From Cloeon dipterum (taxonomy: Eukaryota > Arthropoda > Insecta > Ephemeroptera > Baetidae), in the NCBI RefSeq assembly GCF_949628265.1, contig NC_088786.1, positions 4,278,001-4,342,000 of the forward strand: a DNA stretch of 64,000 bases, in the 5' to 3' direction. Below the pieces are notes generated by a model. The model was not told the origin of the DNA. It searched no databases and was given only the letters and a program-made list of their open reading frames with translations. Both the position numbers and the translations under genes were made by a program. Each line of letters opens with the position of its first letter. Within the stretch, counting starts at the first letter, position 1. Below are positions 47,933-60,741 of the stretch, one piece after another.

Positions 47933-50900
47933 ATTGACTGTTTATTACACACTCACTACGCTGCCCAATAATGATGTTATTGATCAGCCTTTTATCGGGA
48001 GAGCACTTTGCATACATCGGCGGTCGTGTTCACCACCCCAGTGCACATCCAGTGGGGGAAATCATCGCTCAAAGTCACGTCAATCTCACACCGCTGTTTT
48101 TTATAAATAGCTTTTTCTTGTAATTCCCTTGGTAAATCGCACATGAAAAATGGAAGTCAAACAACTACTTTTTCGGAAGGAAGTGGTCCGTGGTAACCGC
48201 CGCAAAACCACGAAACACACTTGAAATTTGGAAATAATTCAAAGACTTTTTCCCAAAGTAAATTAGGCTTTGAACGAAGAGTGATGAATTATGAAATTAT
48301 ATACACTTTTTTGTGTTATTTGAACTACAAGAGGGGACAGATGAATTATTTCTTTAACAAGATTTTGAAAATAAATATAATATGAATCGAGTTTTTGAGA
48401 CCAACGTCCGCTTTAACTCGTTGATCAATTTGTAAAGGTCTTTGGAATCCGGTTGTTATCGTTTGTTAGTATTTTCTTACCATTTTTTATTTGTTTATGT
48501 TAACCACTCTGAAGAAATACAAACTGATAAGAAAAGAATGCACACAAATTAGAAAACTTGACAGCTAGAGGAAATAAAAAAGAACGAGTAGATCCCCCCT
48601 TACATTTGGATAGATATGAACACTGAGACCAAACAAAACTTTTCCTCGGGAATCGAGGAGGACAGATTCATTTCAAGAAAAAGATTTGTGGCACATAGTT
48701 AGAGCCAAGTGTACAAACTTTCCTCTCTCTCTGGCACAAACAACAGAGGCAACTGAAGAGTGTGCGGTAAATTTCAATTACCAAGTCCCAGCAGCACTCT
48801 GGGTCATTTGGAAAATTGATAAATTTCGAGAAGCACGGCAAAAATCGAAACTGGAGCCCGTTTCTCCCCACATCTCAGTGAGACCGAGTGCGAAATTTAA
48901 AACGAACAGCCGGGCGCACATGTATTCACGAAAACGGTGCACACACGGAGGCTGTTAAATGTTAAATCCGGAGCAGAACAATGCTACTCGGCGTTTTTTG
49001 CATCTTGCGTCACGTTCACAGCCAGTTGTTTTGCGCTTTTTGCGGCTGCTCGGCTTCAGTCAGCGAGCCGCCGCCACAAGATGCACGGATTCCATTATAT
49101 CTCTGGCTGGAGGACCGGGATGCCCTCGAAAGAAAAAAGTACATACCGCTGGGGAAAAACTGCATTAGATAATTTCCAAAATATATCAAGCTAACGTCTC
49201 TTGAACTGGGATCCTTTTCAGTCGTGTTACTGTTATTCTGTGATGTCATTAATCAAGCTCATATTATTCGTTGTCAGATGACCGTTAGTGAAAAACTTCC
49301 CATAATAGCAAATGTAATGAGCTCAAAATTAAAAACATCAAAATCTATACAGTTGATAATTAATCTATTTTTTATTTACAAAAAATGCAAATAGAGCATA
49401 CAAAAATCGTCGGGTATGACCCCCAAGATCCTCAACTTTTTCTTTTCGGGTCCTACGACGGAATCCCCTTTGCCTGCCAGCCTTATTGGAGATAAACCGG
49501 CTGCTTTTTGCCAGCTGCATTTTCCCATTTCTGAGTGAGCTCCGAAAGAAAGAAAGAAAGAAGAAACGGAATAAAAGAAAGGAACGGGGGAGAGACAGAG
49601 AAACACCCCTTGAAAAACAAAAGAGGCCGTAATGGAGGACGGCCAGCGCTTCTTACTTCTTACGTAAGCCCAGCGCCGTGCGAGGCCCACTCGTCTCGTG
49701 TACACGTTCAATTTGCGGCGTGCAATGAGTTGGCAAACATCAGCGTATTTGTTCTCGTAACCAAATAACGCGCGCGCGATGATGATTTTTTGCCCTCTGC
49801 ATGTGTGTGAGTGTGTTTGCTCGAAGAGAAGCTATCTTCTGCTGCTGCGCTGCGTGCGAATGCTGCCTCGCAATTAGCACTCGTCGTTCTGCCGCTGCCG
49901 CCGGTTGTGTAATGTCAAATCGCGCCACGGCTTCCATTTCAGGCCGTCTGCTAATAAGACGAAAAGATGCTGAGCCCGCATTGAGCCGGCAATTGGCATG
50001 AATGGCCGCGGCCGCTCTCTCGCCTCGGCAATATTCGCCTAGGGGTGTGAAGAAGAGGTCGTTTGGGAGATTGCAAACTTTTCATCTGCTTCCCAAGTTG
50101 CGGTTTTGGGTGCACTCGGCAACTTCCTTAGGAAATGTCTCTTTCCTGTTCATGAAAAATAAGTCTGCAAAGTTTTCTCTTTGCAATGGTAATCCTTTGG
50201 CAGTTGAAGTCTGGAATGGAATATTGCCGCAGAGTTACAATTGAGATAATCGGTGATTTTGAATCTTCATGCAAAATAATGTCCAACCATATATCCAGTA
50301 TGAATAAATTTGTTTCACATCCCTGGATGCGCCGCTTTCGATAAATCAACTCTGGAATTATTTTTGCCCGTGTTCCGGCGATTTGCGCGAGAAATTTCCT
50401 GACTTCCAATAAATCAACCAGATCGGATCGTTCTGCGATTGAAACCAACCGAGATGGAATTTGATGAAGCCAGGCTTACAAATTCGCATGTCGCTTTTCC
50501 TATTACTCGACGAGAATGTCGCGCCTCAGCGTATTTCCAGAGGCGCACGAGACAGGCAAATTTTCCTCTGCGCCCTCTTGGCGTGTCAAAGGCGAAAAAG
50601 GACGGATCTCAAGGCGTGTTATTTGGCGACACCCGCGGTTTCTATGGTTACAGCAGAAAAATCTGAGTCTCCAGATCAGCTAGGTGTTTTCCGCCGCTGT
50701 GTGGAATTTGTGTAAAATGAGCAGCGTGCGAGGCGGAGTCTCAGTTTGCGCTCAGTCAGATGCAGACGGCTGCTGCCGCAGGAAATAGGGCTATTTTCTC
50801 GCAGTCGCGCTCCCTGACGCTTCACTCCGTGAAATTCGCCATTACCGAAGCTCCATTCTTGTTTTCCATAATGAAATACTTTACCCAGTTGCAACTCAAA

Positions 50901-53900
50901 AGGAAACGGGGAGTCTTTGTTTAAATATTGGTTTCATAGCATGGCTCAGAAACCAAAAGATTAAAATTTCAAACGCCTTAAAAACTCATATTCTGCGAAA
51001 ATCGAATTTCAATTGCTATGTTGAAATAGTTCTTAAGCGCAATTTGGCTCGCACTTGTCAACGTCAAAGTGTTGATTTACCTCATGTCATCGTACAACCG
51101 TTTTGACAATTTGCCAAAAGTTGACAGGAAACAAGGCTGGTTTTAGAAACAATACTTAAGACAGGATGACGATCTAGTTTGAAAAGCACTTTCCCGTACT
51201 TAAAATGTGGAATCTTTAGTGAATCCCTTCATAAGTTGTAAAAGGGGTCTCGAGCTGAAAAAAAATCCTGAATCATTTATCTCTAACGTAATCCGCTTTA
51301 GGATAAAGAGGAATTTGCTTGGAAGTGATGCGTGTTTTATGCAAACTTCGTCTACCGCCGCCATTTTCCCTGGGAATTTCACCGGGAATGTCGAGATTCT
51401 GGATTGCTGTCAGGCGCACAAGCCTTTTCAGCGTGTGTCTTATCATCTACCAAGAAAGCAGGCGCGCCGGGAAGAGGGCGATTTCGCATTCCGTTCGCCA
51501 AGAATGAGGCGTCATTAAAAATGCACCAAACTAAATATCAAGCAGCAGCTTCCTATCTGCTCGCCGTCCGCAGCATTATGCAAAGTCGCCTGCTTCTAAC
51601 ATACTCGGCAATATTCCCATGCACATCTAGATTCTCCAAAGAAGGCTGAATGTTAAAGATGTAATCTAAAGAAACCAGCACTAACGAAAGATCCTCGTTA
51701 AAAATAATATCTCGAGGATTTTTTACCTTACGTAGTACATTTATATGAGCCACAAGTTTTGGCGGCAGAATTCCAGTTCCTTTCAACCCTTTATTCACAT
51801 ATTAAGTGATACGCTTGGATTAAGTTTTTCTCATATATTCACACAGAAATTCAGCCTAGCTTTATGTTTTGCCAAGCTCCGATTTCCCGGCAATTAAAAC
51901 GGAAATTTTATACGCCAATTTAGGCAGAAACTCTCCTGCAGCTGTTGTAACTTGGAACTTGCCTGCAGGTTTATAAAGCGTGCTTTAACCACGAGGTGGG
52001 AATCAACGAATTTAATTCCAGGGTGGCGAAAGAGATCGTAAAACGGGCCGTAAAGCGTCGAGAGTGTGACTTTAAATTAATTGTGCCCACGCTATAGCGG
52101 AAACGAAGACGCGAAGGGAGCTCAGCAGGAGTGGCGGCGTTTTTACATTATCGTACAATTTTTCGTCCTGAATTTCCACTCTTGGGCAGGCGACTGGCAC
52201 TGTGCCATTGCAATGATGCTATATTTGGGTCACTCGGTTTATAAGCGCGCGCGACCGGCCGAGCGCTCGCCGCTATATACTTTAATGTGTTGTTTCATAG
52301 TTTTCAACCAGCAGATCCAGCAGCAGTAGCAGCCGCCGCGTTAAAAGGAAAGCCACGATTGTAGATTCTTGCCTATTGATTTTCTATTTTGGAGCGTCGG
52401 CCTTCCTCAGAGGTACAAAGAAATGCGCGTGGCCGTAATTTAGGAACTGAATTATTATCGCGGCCGATTGTCAGCGGCGGTGTCTGGCAGACTGGCTGGA
52501 ATAAAAAAAGAGCGTGGGTGGGTTGCTCAGCGCGACGAGTTACTTCCCAAGAACAAGGAGGAATCTTCACAAAAAAAGCTAAAAGGTGCTGGAATGCAAA
52601 AGTGGCCTTTTAATTTTCGCGCGGTGTGTGCGTTCGTGCTGCATGTGCACGCGCAGCAAATGCGCAATTAGTTCGTCTGCAATATTCATCACCAGTGGGC
52701 CGCAAAGTGCCGGCTTGTTAGATAGTTTTATTCGCGAGTGCCCAGGTCACATGTCTGCGGTAATTAGCCCAAATCGCCGCGCGATGTAGCCGTCTGGTGC
52801 AGCGAGCCGGCAGTCGGGGCTGTTTGGCGTTGCTGCTCTCTGGTGGAGTCGAGCCGCAACCCGAGTATGGATCGGCCGAGGGAGAGGTCCAACTTGGGTG
52901 CTGTGAGGGTGGTGGTGTAATGATTGTGTTCTCAATTCGCAAGAACCAACTCTCTTTGCCTCTCCTGGTGCCGTTCTCCAAAACGCTGCTGCTGCTGCTG
53001 CGGGCCGGCTACTTTGCTATTAATAACGCCAAACGCAGACATGCAGACGGACAATGTGCTCTCAGGCCAGAGATTAGCAGTGATAAATAATTATTGCCGT
53101 CAGCCGGGTTTGCTTTACGCTCACTCCGGGCGCAGACTGGCATGCTGACAGCCAGTTGCGGTCAATTTTTGGGAACTTTCGGTGTTTCGAAAGAACGTTG
53201 TATCGATGGTTACATGCATGGGGAGCGACGCACGCCATGTGGATTCATTTTTATGTAACAGTGGTTTCGTATCTTTGATTTTGCATGTATTGTGTTATGA
53301 TTAGAAAGGTCCGATTTTGAAGGGGGTTTGACCCCTGATTAAAATCGTCAGCCCATTAACACGACATGCTTATTTTGGGCACGCAAAGCTCACGCAAACC
53401 CATCATTTTCAAAAATGAAGCACGAACAATTTAAAATTTAGTATTAAAGGACAGAAACACTTTTATCGCGGCAACGTCAACTTACACAATATTCCCGTGA
53501 ATAAATAATAGCAGAAATTCAGGTTTTGAATGTGATTTCAATAACTCCTGAGGCGTCAAAGTCACGCACTATCCGTCAAAAAGTTAGTGACGGAGCCAAA
53601 TGCACGCAAAAAGTTGTCGGAACAAAGTTAAAACTGTAATCCAGCGACACGAGTGAGCAGCCTTGCATGCATATTCATCGGGCCAAAGGGGCGCGGCAAA
53701 AAAGAGAGGAAAAACTTAATTAAGCCGGAGAGAAATGCACGCGGCTGCATTATTCATCGGCGTGCATGCAGAATCAGGGTAGAAGTAGCTCGTCAGGCCG
53801 GCATGACACCTCCTTCCTGATTCAGGGTGAGGTGGGAGGGCGGCTATTGGGTCGACGTGGCTGCTGCAATGCAGATGCTGCGCGCCGCCGCCGCAGCCAG

Positions 53901-56900
53901 GCCACCTCGGTCGTTCTCCATTCCGTGCGCTCCTCTTTATTTCTTGGGCCGGCCGGTCGGGCGGCGAGGAAGGTCCCGCCGTCGAGGCACCCCCTCGGGG
54001 GCGGCTGGCTGGCAGGCGACGGACGGGCGGGCGGGGGCGCAGCTGCCGCCTCCGAGCCAATTAGCGCGCCCGGCCGTATAATTTAATTTCATCGCTTTAT
54101 CTCGCAATTTGTCAACTTTCAAAATGCTCAATGGGACCTCTGCCACTGCCACCGTACTTGCTGGTAGCTCTGTATTGGGTTATTAATTTTAGTCGCTTGT
54201 TTAGCGCGGGCTGATCGCTTCTAGAATGCGCCTGGGGGTGAATTGAACTGTCTAATATGCCCGGTACTGTACAGATTCTCTGCATTTCCCATTCAATCCG
54301 CATAGGTTACAAGTAGGTCAAACTGGGATTACAGTTCTTGTGCTGGTATGAATTTCTGCATAACCACAATCAAGTTTAATTTCATAAATTTTATTAAAAA
54401 GTGCATATATTTCTTTTTTAAAATAACCCCGGATGTTCATTCAAGCCAGAAATCAAAAGCTTATTGTTAGTAAGGAATAATGGTATCAAACAGTTAGCAG
54501 GGAACAACAACAGAATTTTCTACAGTCAATTGAGCTTTTTGTTATGTCAAAAACGTACGGAAAGGAGGATTTTAAAATTAAAAAGGTATATCAAGAGCAT
54601 GACCCACTTTGCGGTTTTAGTTCGATTTGACGGCTTTTACAAAGAAAACCTCACTAGCGTTTGTTCAATAGATATTCGTGATAAATAAAGAAACATGATT
54701 CCCTCTTTCAAATTCACGGTGCGCCGAGCGGGTTCGGGTCCCAGCGGCAATTTGGCCTTTTCCTGCAGTGCCAAATACCGTTGGCGCCCCGCACCAAATC
54801 CCACTGCCAATACAAAGAGCCTCCTCCGCATTCAAGAGAAAAACACACACACGCCTCAGAGTATGCAAATGACCTTGCCGCTATCAATTCGGGGTGGCTA
54901 TAAATTATGTTAATAACGCACGCATGCATTAGCTCGTCGCGCAGCAAAGTTTATGATCACACTGCAGTGAATAATTTAATTGTTAATGGACGGCACATTA
55001 CTGCTGTTGGGACATCCTGTGACCTTTGTGGCCCCAAACAGTATGTTGGCTGAGCGGACGACAGCGTCTTTGTTGTCGCAAATAAATGGTGTCCAGTGAG
55101 TTACTCAATCAAAGCGCGTTTGTTTGCGCCGAGGAATTGTAACAAACAGCTGCAGCCCGTCTCGCTCAGCAGTGAAAAATATGAACATGCAGTATTAAAT
55201 GACTATTTTCATAATATCCATTTGGCTGGTTTTGAGGAATATTTCACGTACTACTCCTGCTTCCCGAAATTAAAACCTCAATTGTTCTCAGACGAACGAC
55301 TGGAAGATATTTTTTTTATAAAAAAATGTCATGAAAAATGCACGTGAAGGGCCCTTGACTTCCTTCGTAAACATGAAGAAACACGGCCGTTCTAAGAGCG
55401 GCAAGGCGGAGAGGAGAAATTTCAATTGCAATAATAAATGACGCACCGTCAAAAGCCGGCGTGCTTAATGAATGTTTGAGCAAACGCGGGTTAATGGTGC
55501 GTCTACTTAGGATGCAAATTACACACATACACATCAAGGGATTTTGAGCGGTGCTGACCTAAAAATTATGAATTTCTCGCGCAACCCCTCTAATGTCGCA
55601 TCCCAAATTGAACCACTTTAACAAATCAATGGGACGGTGGGTGGTGCGGTGGAAGGGCTGGCGCTAGCGGAACACAAGCAAAGTTTTTGACCGCGCGCAC
55701 ACGGTCGTTGTGTCTCGCTTCCCAGCCTGTTTTTCTCTTCCTTTTCTGTTCGAAGGGCAGTAAAGGGAAGAAAGCAAGCGAGGTGAATCGCGTGAGGGTG
55801 GCTCTCTCGCGTGCGCGGCCAATACTATGCACCCCAACCCCCGCTCGTTCATTAAATTCTGAGTGTATCCATATACGAGCGAGCAAACGTACACCAAAAA
55901 TTTTGTCGATATAGCACATAAATTATCAATTGTTTTCTTTTTATGGCCCCCCAAAATGGTGAAAACTGTAAAAATATATATTTTAACGCCATATATGTCG
56001 CACGAATAGAGCAGTTTGCCATGCGAGATAATATGAAACACCAAAGGTATTATAAATAAATTACTCCTCGACATTTCATTTGACTAACACAAAATACAAG
56101 CAAATTGTTTCGTCCAAACTCCCGGTAAATCAATTCAACGAAATAAATTTTGCTTTCTTGTTTGTGAGTACACTTCACCCTAACACTTTGCCAAATCAAA
56201 ATGCCGGTATTCGTCACTTTGTTGACTTCCATCGCCACAGGCTACGAATTAAACTCGAATTTGCCGCGACGGGAAAGGCAGGGAACGAGGAAGCGCTGTC
56301 GGTAACGTAATATTTTCGGAGTAAATTAAGGGGATTAGGCGAGAGGCCGTCGAAAAGAGGCCGCGTGATTGAGGGGGACTTGCGCGGGCGGCGGCCGCTC
56401 GATACGGCTTAGCAACTCCCACTGCATGCCCTTTGTCACACTTGCCAACATACATGCACCCGTTGGTACATACATTCAAGTACGAACGAGTTCTTGTGTC
56501 TTTGCATGTGTGTATTCACGCCGAGTGGAAACAATGGGCTGCGCGTCACATTGCTCCTCGAGGATTTAATGCGAATATTAATGAAGCAGTGCGCTGGCGG
56601 GCGAGCGAAAGAGCGCGAGACTACGCCGGCGAACTCTCGCCGAATTCGAAAAGATTCACCAATGCTCGTTGTTGTTTATTTGACACGTCTCGCGCAGTTA
56701 GCGACGACTACGACCAGATTTTATCATTACACGCACGCTGGCCCGTAACGGAGGGCACGCCGTAATTGAATAATTTAAAATTCAGCCTGCTTCTAGTCCG
56801 TGCGCGTAGATACCATTATTAAACGTTTTTGTCTCGATCATTTAACTATCTAATTAGGATTTTTCTTTTGTTTGTAATACAGTGATTATCCTATCTTCAT

Positions 56901-56949
56901 CTATCCGTATATTTATATTTAAGTCCAATGAGGCCATTTTGCATGTTAC

Positions 56950-57192
56950 CAGGGCTGGGTATCTCCCGGGGAGTTCCCCAAACTTGCAGTGCAGTGCTTT
57001 TTTCTTATATTATTATATAATTAACAAATTTCCTACATGGAGAGGGAACGGGTTTTTGGTTTTTGTTGACTCATGGGGTTTTGAGTTTTTTTTAACATTT
57101 TAAATGTAATTTTTCATGAGCACCAAAAATGCGGGAGAAACTAGCTGCAAAAACCCCCGCATAAAACCGCTTAATACCCATGCCCAGCCCTA
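56950..57192. mobile_element. hAT-like MITE (243 bp)
   Basis: The left end CAGGGCTGGGTAT and the right end ATACCCATGCCCAGCCCTA form imperfect inverted termini, closely matching the CAGGGCTGGGCA ends common in animal hAT MITEs. The interior has no reading frame. It also contains inverted CCCGGGGA/GCGGGAG-type motifs. Confidence 0.7.
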
Positions 57193-60100
57193 CTTGTTTC
57201 TCTAGAAATCATTAAGTGACAAAAAAGTTGTTATATCTGTAATGTGTATTGTCATTACTATCACTGAGTGAAATCCTGTTATTGAATTTGCATTTTTACT
57301 TTTTTCTGAAGTGATTGTCAGCTTTGCGGATGCCTCTTGAGGTCTTGAGGCTATTATTGTCTTCTCCAGGAATACCCTGTCGGTTGCAATTTGCAGCAAA
57401 TTGTGGCAGAAAATTCAGACCGCATAATGATGTCAAAGTAAAAGGGAAAACCTCGAGTTGCATCATTCAACCGACTCCAGTAAATTTCGTCACGATTTTC
57501 CTCTCTGCCGATTTGGGCGACCAGCCGTTTCGCACGTGCCGGGGTCAGTTATGCAACCGGCCCTACACTCGGATGGGGGTTGCACCCCGCTTATCGCTCC
57601 ACAATTTATTGCTCTCTACAATTCATTCATCAGCAGCTTCTATATGTTTGTGTTGTTTGCCGCTGAAGGCCGACCGATAATAATTCACTGAGCTGTGGAG
57701 AATCCCATTTTGTTCTTTCTTCATATCTTTGGGGATGCAATTTTTCTTTTTATTTCCCGGGATCACAATTCTTCCAGAGAAAATTAATGCGCCATGCAAG
57801 CAGGCCGTAGGGTTGCAACTCGTGGTAGCTGCCTTGGAGACTCTCTGACCACACAATCTTTAATCTATCACAGACAAAGCGAGATGAAAGGATGACCGAC
57901 GCAAGGATGCATCTCTCATTGTGCCAAACGAGTCAGTGACCTCTCCCTCAAGGGCTTAACTCACAGGATCGGTGCTTATAGTTAGTTAGTATATATATGC
58001 TTTGAAATTTATTTCATTGCATCTCACTATGATTTAAGAATTGAGTCTCTTTAACACCCTACATTTCCAAACAATATTTTCACAGATTTCATGGTATATT
58101 ATAGCAAATATCTGATTCGTAAAGTTTAAAATTCTTGGTTTTTGTGGGGTCTTTAGACAGATTGCCGAATTTTTGGTTTAATTTCAAATATCCAATGAGA
58201 TACTTTGTCTTTTAAGAAATTTTAATACCGGTCATATGTTGGTAAGCGAATTATTTAAATGCAATAATAAATTGTTCCTTAAATCCCAAGAATAGCTTCA
58301 AAAATTGCATTAAAAAATGTTGAAGGTCATTTTAAAGACTGAAGCATAGATTATCCTTAACTCCGCGCTCTTCTGCCAGCATTATTTCCAATAAAATTAA
58401 AACATAACACGCAACGCTATTACTAAAATGTATGTTGTACAAGCCAAGATTTTTTCCTTAACTCTAAGCTCGTTAGTTAGCCGAAAAGCTGAAAAAGGGT
58501 CTTTCAAGCGCCATTTATTGCACAAAGTCTGGTGGTCGTCTTGCGCGAAATTTAGTGCCGGCTGGAGGTGCGCACACAAAATTATTTATTTCGCGGCACG
58601 AACGCTTTACGAGCGCTCGGGAATCCAAGGTGGCGGAGGCGGCGGTGCACCAGCGACGAACAATGAAGCTGCAAGGAGGGAAACTCGAGCCGTCTGCGAA
58701 GCACCCCTCGGTACGCCACTTAGAGTTATAATGCGGTCGCCAGCATTTGTGTTTTAATGACGAAATATCAACATCCTCTTATTATAAATAGCCGCGCGTT
58801 CACTCTCTGCTCCTCTGCTGCTTCGCGGCCATATGCGTCTCGTTTAAAGGAGCACCGGATGGCGAGAAATCTGCCGGATTATTTATGCCGACGGGCGCAT
58901 CTACCTCGAGCCCGTCGTCGTCTAGGAGGAGGAGAAGAAGAAGTGACAAAAGTTAATTAATTGCCGCACTCGCGCACAGCTAGGCAGGCAAGGCTTGCAG
59001 CACATTGACACAAGGCTGATATCTCCATGCGCACGGCAAGCTGTAACCAATTTATTTATTATCGAGGAGAAACCACTATCTCTTCTTGGTCAGCTAAGCG
59101 TGAAGTCGGTACCTCAATGCACGCCTCGCAGGTGAGGTCAATAACGATGCCGACGGCACCAGAGCTATAGCACAATGACGCATGAAAAACAAGTGCAATC
59201 AGGTTGCAAAGCAAAACAGCAATGAGCAATTGTTTCAAAATCGCTATCGATTGATTGGAAATGCAGGAGTGTTTATAGAGTAAATGATTGTGTGCTAGGA
59301 TTGATTAAAAGCGCCGTCCAAACGTTTAGAGAAATTTCTAGTCAAGAACATCGTCAATAAGAAGAAATGAGAGGGTGCAGCGCGGAAACTCGTATCGAGT
59401 AAATTCTTATTTACTACCTTAATCCAGAGCAAGCAATTCCCACATTTTCAATACAATGTAGCTAGTACACAATCTCTTTTCAAGTCACCTCATATAGAAA
59501 TCTGTGCCATTTTCCGTTATTTATTGCAATGTTTACTCTTCACGTGTATGTGCAGTGTGATATAATATTTTCCTCGTAAACTCCTGATTGCACTTTACGG
59601 GCCTTTCGCCTTTGCAATTTGGTTTTGTGCGTGTGAAGCTCACCGCATCGCGCATTACGCAAGAGTGATAAAAAGGATATCAGCGCAATAAAAATCTCCA
59701 AAGCTGTTGAGTCGGTTCCTCTTGCAGAAATTGCTTTTTGTACGCCTCGTTTCGATTGACCTCGCTTGAAAAAAATGTATGTGTTAGTCTCCGCCGTCGT
59801 TGTCCCCTTTGAAAACGTACAAGCCACTTTACAGCCTTTGCCAGTTTGGCATGCATGAGGAATAAGAGGGTGTACGCTCTTTGTGTCGAGTTCAGCTAAA
59901 TCGATTTCATGAATTTCTAAGTCAATAGAGCAGCATTCAGACACCGCCGCATTGATTATACCCAGCAAATATGTGTTCGTCGCTGTTTGTCTTTCCCCGG
60001 CGAGCTGCACATGCAAATGCCGGCAAATTGATTTTTGCACCGAATATTTAGTAACAAATTTGTGAATTTCACATTGGGAAACGAACCAACCAATGAGCGG

Positions 60101-60482
60101 AGTCTGTATTCTCGAATCGGATATTTATTTTTAGCGCCCACAAAGGATTTGATTGTTTACCGGGGGTGCTAATTTGAGAAAGAATGCCAAGCCCCACCTC
60201 CGTTTGCACGCGACTTGTTCCAAGTGAGCCATTCACAGAAAAAAAATATCGCTCCCCGCAATGTCCGCAAACTTTCCCCTCGTATTTTGCAGAAAACCAA
60301 CAACTACTTGGCCCACTCTCACTCTGCGAATATTGTTTCGCGTTTTGAAAGGCTTAGACGGCAGCGGGCAGACGTCAAAACATGCAGAGGCCAAGACGAG
60401 ATCACTCGTTATATTGCTCGCGAAAAATCCGTCGTTGGCGCCTTTTGCGTTTCTCTCTCTATATCTCGCGCTCTCCCTTGAT

Positions 60483-60511
60483 TGACGTCACGGTTGAGAG
60501 CAGTGACGTCA
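60483..60511. promoter_or_regulatory. Paired palindromic CRE sites
   Basis: Two perfect TGACGTCA palindromes start at 60483 and 60504, 21 bp apart, about two helical turns, so both would face the same side of the DNA. They border a CpG-rich patch with (GCCC)n and GA tracts, which suggests a CREB/ATF-responsive promoter or enhancer. No transcript start is proven. Confidence 0.5.
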
Positions 60512-60562
60512 CCGGTGTGCGTCCCTCATAGGTGCTGGCTAGGAAGGGTGCCTTCGGTCGGT

Positions 60563-60584
60563 CGCCCGCCCGCCCGCCCGCCCG
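60563..60584. repeat. (CGCC)n GC-rich repeat
   Basis: About five CGCC units inside a CpG-rich patch, 50 bp after the paired CRE sites. Confidence 0.85.
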
Positions 60585-60717
60585 ACGCGGTGCACGCTGG
60601 CGAGGAATGCTCTTGGCGCAGGGAGCCCGTCTGCGTGCGATGACTGACTAAAAATATCGTCTCTCTCCTCATGTCAACTTTTCTAGAGCCCTCTAGCTCG
60701 CCGCTTATATACCTGAG

Positions 60718-60741
60718 GAGAGAGAGAGAGAGAGAGAGAGC
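60718..60741. repeat. (GA)n tract
   Basis: About twelve GA units. In arthropods such tracts can bind GAGA factor and mark accessible promoters or Polycomb elements. Here that is inferred from the sequence and its CpG-rich, CRE-bearing surroundings. Confidence 0.8.

Noticed and set aside
54690-54770. GGTTCGGGTCCC stretch resembling a tRNA T-arm.
   Set aside because: No matching acceptor stem, D-arm or anticodon arm upstream. No tRNA is called anywhere in the window.
59540-60040. 166-codon minus-strand ORF, the longest unexplained frame in the 40-64 kb region.
   Set aside because: It opens with GTG rather than ATG and lacks any domain signature. One frame of this length is plausible by chance in 24 kb of mixed GC content.
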